From assembly GCA_023362775.1 (NCBI GenBank), contig JALMGJ010000020.1, forward strand, positions 496,001 through 560,000: DNA of 64,000 bases. The letters run 5' to 3'. This DNA is from Charina bottae (Eukaryota > Chordata > Lepidosauria > Squamata > Charinaidae). Of the stretch, positions 50,101-56,000 are shown piece by piece. The position numbers were made by a program, and so were the translations under genes. How positions within the stretch are numbered: the first letter of the stretch is position 1; each line of letters opens with the position of its first letter. The notes beneath the pieces were generated by a model that saw nothing but the letters and a program-made list of their open reading frames with translations, had not been told where the DNA came from and did not search any database.

Positions 50101-53011
50101 AAGTTTTGTGCAAAGATGGGCATGATAAAGGACAAAAAAGGCAGGGACCTAACAGAAGCAGAAGAGATTAAGAAGAGGTGGTAAGAATATACAGAAGAAC
50201 TATACAAGAAAGATCTTAATATCCCTGATAAATACGATGGTGTGGTCACTGACCTTGAGCCGGACATCCTAGAGAGTGAAGTCAAGTGGGCCTTAGGAAG
50301 CATTACTAACAACAAAGCTAGTGGAAAAGACAGTATCCCAGCTGAGCTATTTAAAATCCTAAAAGATGCTGTTAAAGTGCTGCACTCAATATGCCAACAA
50401 ATTTGGAACACTCAACAGTGGCCACAGGATTGGAAAAGGTCAGTTTACGTTCTAATTCCAAAGAAGGGCAATGCCAAAGAATGTTTAAACTACCATACAA
50501 TTGTGCTCATTTCACATGCTAGCAAGGTTATGCTCAAAATCCTACAAGCTAGGCTTCAGCAGTATGTGAACCGAGAACTACCAGAAATGCAAGCTGGGTT
50601 TCGAAGAGGCAGAGGAACTAGAGATCAGATTGCCAACATTCGCTGGATCATGGAAAAAGCAAGAGAGTTCCAGAAAAACATCTACTTCTGCTTCATTGAC
50701 TACGCTAAAGCCTTTGATTGTGTGGATCACAACAAACTGGCAAATTCTTAAAAGATGGGAGTACCAGACCACCTTACCTGTCTCCTGAGAAACCTGTATG
50801 CGGGTCAAGAAGCAACAGTTAGAACTGGACATGGAACAACCGATTGGTTCAAAATTGGGAAAGGAGTACGACAAGGCTGTATATTGTCAACCTGCTTATA
50901 TGCAGAGTACATCATGAGAAATGCTGGGCTGGATGAATCACAAGCCAGAGTTAAGATTGCCGGGAGAAATATCAACAACCTCAGAAATGCAGACGATACC
51001 ACCCTAATGGCAGAAAGTGAAGAGGAACTAAAGAGCCTCTTGATGAGGGTGAAAGAGGAGAGTGCAAAAGCTGGTTTGAAACTCAACATTAAAAAAACTC
51101 AGATCATGGCATCTGGTCCCATCACTTCCTGGCAAATAGAAGGGGAAGAAATGGAAGCAGTGACAGATTTTATTTTCTTGGGCTCCAAGATCACCGCAGA
51201 CGGTGACTGCAGCCATGAAATTAAAAGATGCTTGCTCCTTGGGAGGAAAGCTATGGCAAACCTAGACAGCATATTAAAAAGCAGAGACATCACCTTGCTG
51301 ACAAAGGTCCGTATAGTTAAAGCTATGGTTTTTCCAGTAGTAATGTATGGCTGTGAGAGTTGGACCATAAGGAAGGCTGAGTGCCGAAGAATTGATGCTT
51401 TCGAACTGTGGTGCTAGAGAAGACTCTTAAGAGTCCCTTGGACTGCACGGAGGTCAAATCAGTCAATCCTAAAGGAAATAAATCCTGACTGCTCATTGGA
51501 AGGACAGATGCTGAAGCTGAAGCTCAAATACTTTGGCCACCTAATGCGAAGAGAGGACTCACTGGAAAAGACCCTGATGCTGGGAAAGACTGAAGGCAAA
51601 AGGAGAAGGGGACGGCAGAGGATGAGATGGTTAGATAGCATCACCGATGTAACGAACATGAATTTGAGTAAACTCCGGGAGACAGTGGAGGACAGGAAGG
51701 CCTGGCATGCTATGGTCCATGGGGTCATGAAGAGTCAGACACGACTAAACGACTGAACAACCACCACCTTGGGAGAGGGAGGGAAGTATGCAAGGGCTAC
51801 ATGTGAATAGTTTCATAAATGCTGAATTTTAATTTACCAGTTTGATTGTTTCTAAAAGGTATGTTTTCCATTCAGTAAGATATTACCTATCAATTAATTT
51901 CTATTATACAATTCATTTGCATCTACTTTTTACAGAACAAGAAGAAAAAAAGAGCTCTGCTTTGGGAAGCTTACAATGTATTTTATTACAGTACAGAAAA
52001 CAACTTATTTGAGTGACCTAAGAAAGCCTGTACTATCGGTCTATTCATGAACCCCAGCTAAGTTTATCCTAGTGGTTTAACTGGCTCCACAATTACATGG
52101 TAGGGAAAGGCCATCTGCATCTTAAATAAATATGATGGGAACCACTACATTTGTTTATTCATTACATCTGCCTAATTCTGGTAGAACAGGGCATGGGTGG
52201 GGTCTGCTTGAACAGAGGCAAGGAAATCTTGTTTCCATGTAGGGGAATCTGGTACTTCACATCTTACATTTCATCACTTTTCTTGCCCCATGTGGTTATC
52301 AAGTAACCGCCCAGAGCAGAGCTTTCCAAACTGTGTGTCGCGACACAAAAGTGTGTCGCCACACACAGCGTGGTGTGTCGCCACACCACCCGGAAGCGGC
52401 GGCGCGCGCGTGCACGGTGGCAGTAGCACCCGCTGCTGCCGCTGCTGTGCACGCGCGCGCCGCCGCACGCCCCCCCGTGCTGCCGCCGTGCGCGCCCCCC
52501 GCACGCTCTCCTGTGTCGCCGCCACGCACCGCCGCACGCCTTCCTGTGTCGCCCCCCGCGCGCGCGTCGCCAGCGGCGGCACTTTGGAAAGCCCTGGCCC
52601 AGAGTCTACTTTGTAGAGATGGGCGGTGATAAATTTGACAAATAAATAAAGTACATGGCTACAATCAGGATGGAGAAAGTACATGGCATAGGGCTGGTTA
52701 CTTGAGGGACTGCCTGTCTCCCATAGCATCTGCCCAGCCGATTCAATCCTGCAGGGTTGGTGCGCTCCAGGTTCCTTCGATTAACAATGTCATCTATTGG
52801 GACCCTGGAAGCATACCTTCTCTGTAAGCAGAACGAGATCCCCCGAGATCTGGATAGCCTCCCCCTGCCACCTTTGGTGAGGGAGGGAAAGACCCCTCGC
52901 TTCAACGCACTTGCCATCTTTGATCTTTTATTGTTTTTATTGTAATTTTTTTGTTTGATTGTTGTGAGCCATCCAGAGTTGTTGAGAGTCAGCTGGCATA
53001 CAAGTTTAATA

Positions 53012-53056
<45 letters not shown>

Positions 53057-56000
53057 AGTAATTGATATATTACTATATATTACTAGAAATCCATTGAACA
53101 TAACAGTAGCACCAACAAATTAAAACAAACTGTTACAGGTGAGCTTTAAGCATTCAGATTAGGTTAAATTCTGATGGGACAGCAACACAAATTGCAACAG
53201 GCAGCAGCTACAAATGACAAAAAGGGACAGAAGAGACCTAATTTGGAAAGGAACAAGGCAAAGGCAGAGATACGGATGATAAGTGGGAAAGCTAATTTGG
53301 GAACTGTCATTATTCCAGTTCTGCATCTGAATGCACAAATCATTATTCCTGCCAGGAAAATGTTCCTCTTTGGCTGGTGCATTTAGCTGTGCCATTTGTT
53401 GGAATGCCTGGAGTTGGGCGGCCTCTAAATCCAAATGAATGAATGAATGAATGAATGAATGAATGAATGAATGGGAATCTGGCTGCAATCACTAATTCAG
53501 GTTGGATACAACATGCTCTGTGTGGAACTGTCCTCCTAAAGTATTTGGAAACTTCAGTTATCAGAAACTGTGGTGGCCAGAATTTTGGTGGGAATCCAGT
53601 CTGTTTCTGGGCACAGCTGAAGTGATACTAATTACCTAAAATATAATCAATTATTTGTGGTCAGACTGTTGAAAGCAGTATCTTCTCTCACAAAAGTAAT
53701 CACCATCAGAGTTTGTTTTTAGAAGCAGGAGAGACCCTGCCTAGGAGCCACGCCAAGGCATTTGGCCAATGGTTAAAAGGATTCTTTTTTCAGCAGGCTG
53801 TTGAATTATTTTAATTTTGCACTCTACATGTAGAAAATGTTGAGTGTTGCTCTGGTTTTAACTCTTGGCTCTTTAGCAGTGGACTGTGACATTACTGTGA
53901 TTATGATTTTATTGTATATATTTATTCTATAAAGTAAGCCACTTTGATGGCTCTGGTACTTGAAAGACAAGCTAAAACTCAAAATAAATAAGTAAATGGG
54001 CTGAATTCCATGTGGCACCTGTGGCCTGTAATTCACATTGCTGTTTTTCTCAAAAAGTGCAGAGAAGCGCAGAAGCCTATCTTAACCCTGGAAGTCAGTG
54101 GGCAGTAGAAGCAAAAGGGGCAGCTTTTCTGGCACCCAAAGAGCTCCAGGTAGCTAGAACAATCCATCTGCTATTTGAGAAAGTCCTCTGGGGCCTTTCT
54201 AGGATCAGCAAGTACAAGATACAAGCCACTCCGAATTATTCCACAATGTGAACATACGAAAGCTAAAGTGCCTCTAGGGAAAGATTTAGGGTGATTAGAC
54301 CATAATGGTTCTCTCATTTTTTGCCAAAACGTTCCTCTTCCTGAACCACTCAGAGTACAGTCTGCTCACCATGGGCATAGGAAAATATTGTTTTTCTGAT
54401 TATGGATACTGTAGAGTTATTAATATAAATGTATGCTTTAAGGAGCCTCCCTTTTTGATGATTCACTTCCAGACTCTTCCCTCAAAATAAATAAGGCCTT
54501 TAACAAGGCTGAATTAGGCTTTCCCCTCTCTTTCTAAGAAATCCAGTATTTGCCCCTCTTCTTTCCCATCCCTGGGTTAGCTTTTCAAGACAAAGCCGAG
54601 CACTGAAGAGCATATATTTTGTGGTGTGGCAACTTGTCACGTCTAGCCGAAGCCTCTATCAGACCAAACAAGGCCTTTACACATCAAGCCTTACTAAGTT
54701 AATCAAATTCTTCTGCCCTGTCCCCCACATTCCTCTTGTAAGAGTTCGGAAACAAACGAATAAAAAAAGCAATGGCTGTTACAGATCTTTCCAGCATTCA
54801 AACGTGTTAATTGAGTATTTCATGCTTGGCTAAAAGTCCTTCCCAACTGCATGATGCAATCTTGGCAGTTCTGCTTATATTCTTTAAAAAAGAAAAAGAA
54901 AAAAAGGTTATGTACCCAAAATTTATGTGCTCAGAAAAATGCATGTTTGTACTTCAAACAAAATGTTAAAAAAATTCAATGAGCATTAATCCCAATGGAA
55001 ACGTTTTAAACATCTAAATAAATTTGTATTTAACTATTAAAAATTGTAATTGTAATCCTATTCCATTGCATATTGTCCCTACCATCTAATAGAAGAATTT
55101 GATTTTATTTATTGTCCCAAAGTAAATAAATAAATAATAATATGCAGACACACAATCCTTTGCCATCATATTAAGTCTAACTGGAGTGTTTATTTGAGAA
55201 GAATTGATAAACAGCAATATATACAGGCATGGTAGCCTTTGACCCATAACCCTACCAATTTATTTCTTTATTTGTGTAGTATTTGCATTAGTCATGGATA
55301 CATTACAGTTATAGGTTGGAGGATACAATTATCCTCCAATACATGCAGCAATAGAAAGGATTACATGGGAAAGGACCAGTGAGAACAGAAGAGTCTGAGG
55401 GTTGTGGTCATTATTCCTCTTTCCTGCCAAACCTCCTTGTGAAACGTGAATTCCACAACATCTGCCTTCCAGACCAGATGACCATTTCTGTTACTTTTAC
55501 TGCATAGGTTGTCTTGTCTCAGGCAAAATGTTCCAGTCCACTATTCTGAATGGCTTGAATCTCACCTCTTGGGAGTTCCATTTTATCTTGCTTTCCTTCT
55601 AGGAGGTCATGGTAGCATCCGTACCACCCATCCATTTTTTTCCCCATGAAGAACCACCTGGTGAGGTACGTTAATCTGAGAGACAGCAATTGTCCCAGGG
55701 AGTCTCCATGGCTGAGGATAGACTTGAACCTGGGTCTCCCTGACCCTAGTCCAACATCTGGACTGCTTTACTACAATAGCTCTTTTTGTGCACTTATCCC
55801 ACTATCTTCCTCATTCATCAGGCCCCTATCTAATTTTTCTAACTTATTTTAATCCATCTAACACAAGTGCTATGTCCAGAACATGAGCATTAGTCTTATG
55901 AATGCCCCTTCTTTCTACTCCAGCTCTCACAACATCAGGCAGAAGTCCTTTCTCAGTTCTATTGCTTGAGATACATGAAATGAAAATGTAAGGCACTAAT

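Noticed and set aside
52274..52729. 151-codon minus-strand frame and other Arg/Ala-rich frames in MITE cores
   Set aside because: They coincide with the GCG-like cores of the hAT MITE and change completely between copies.
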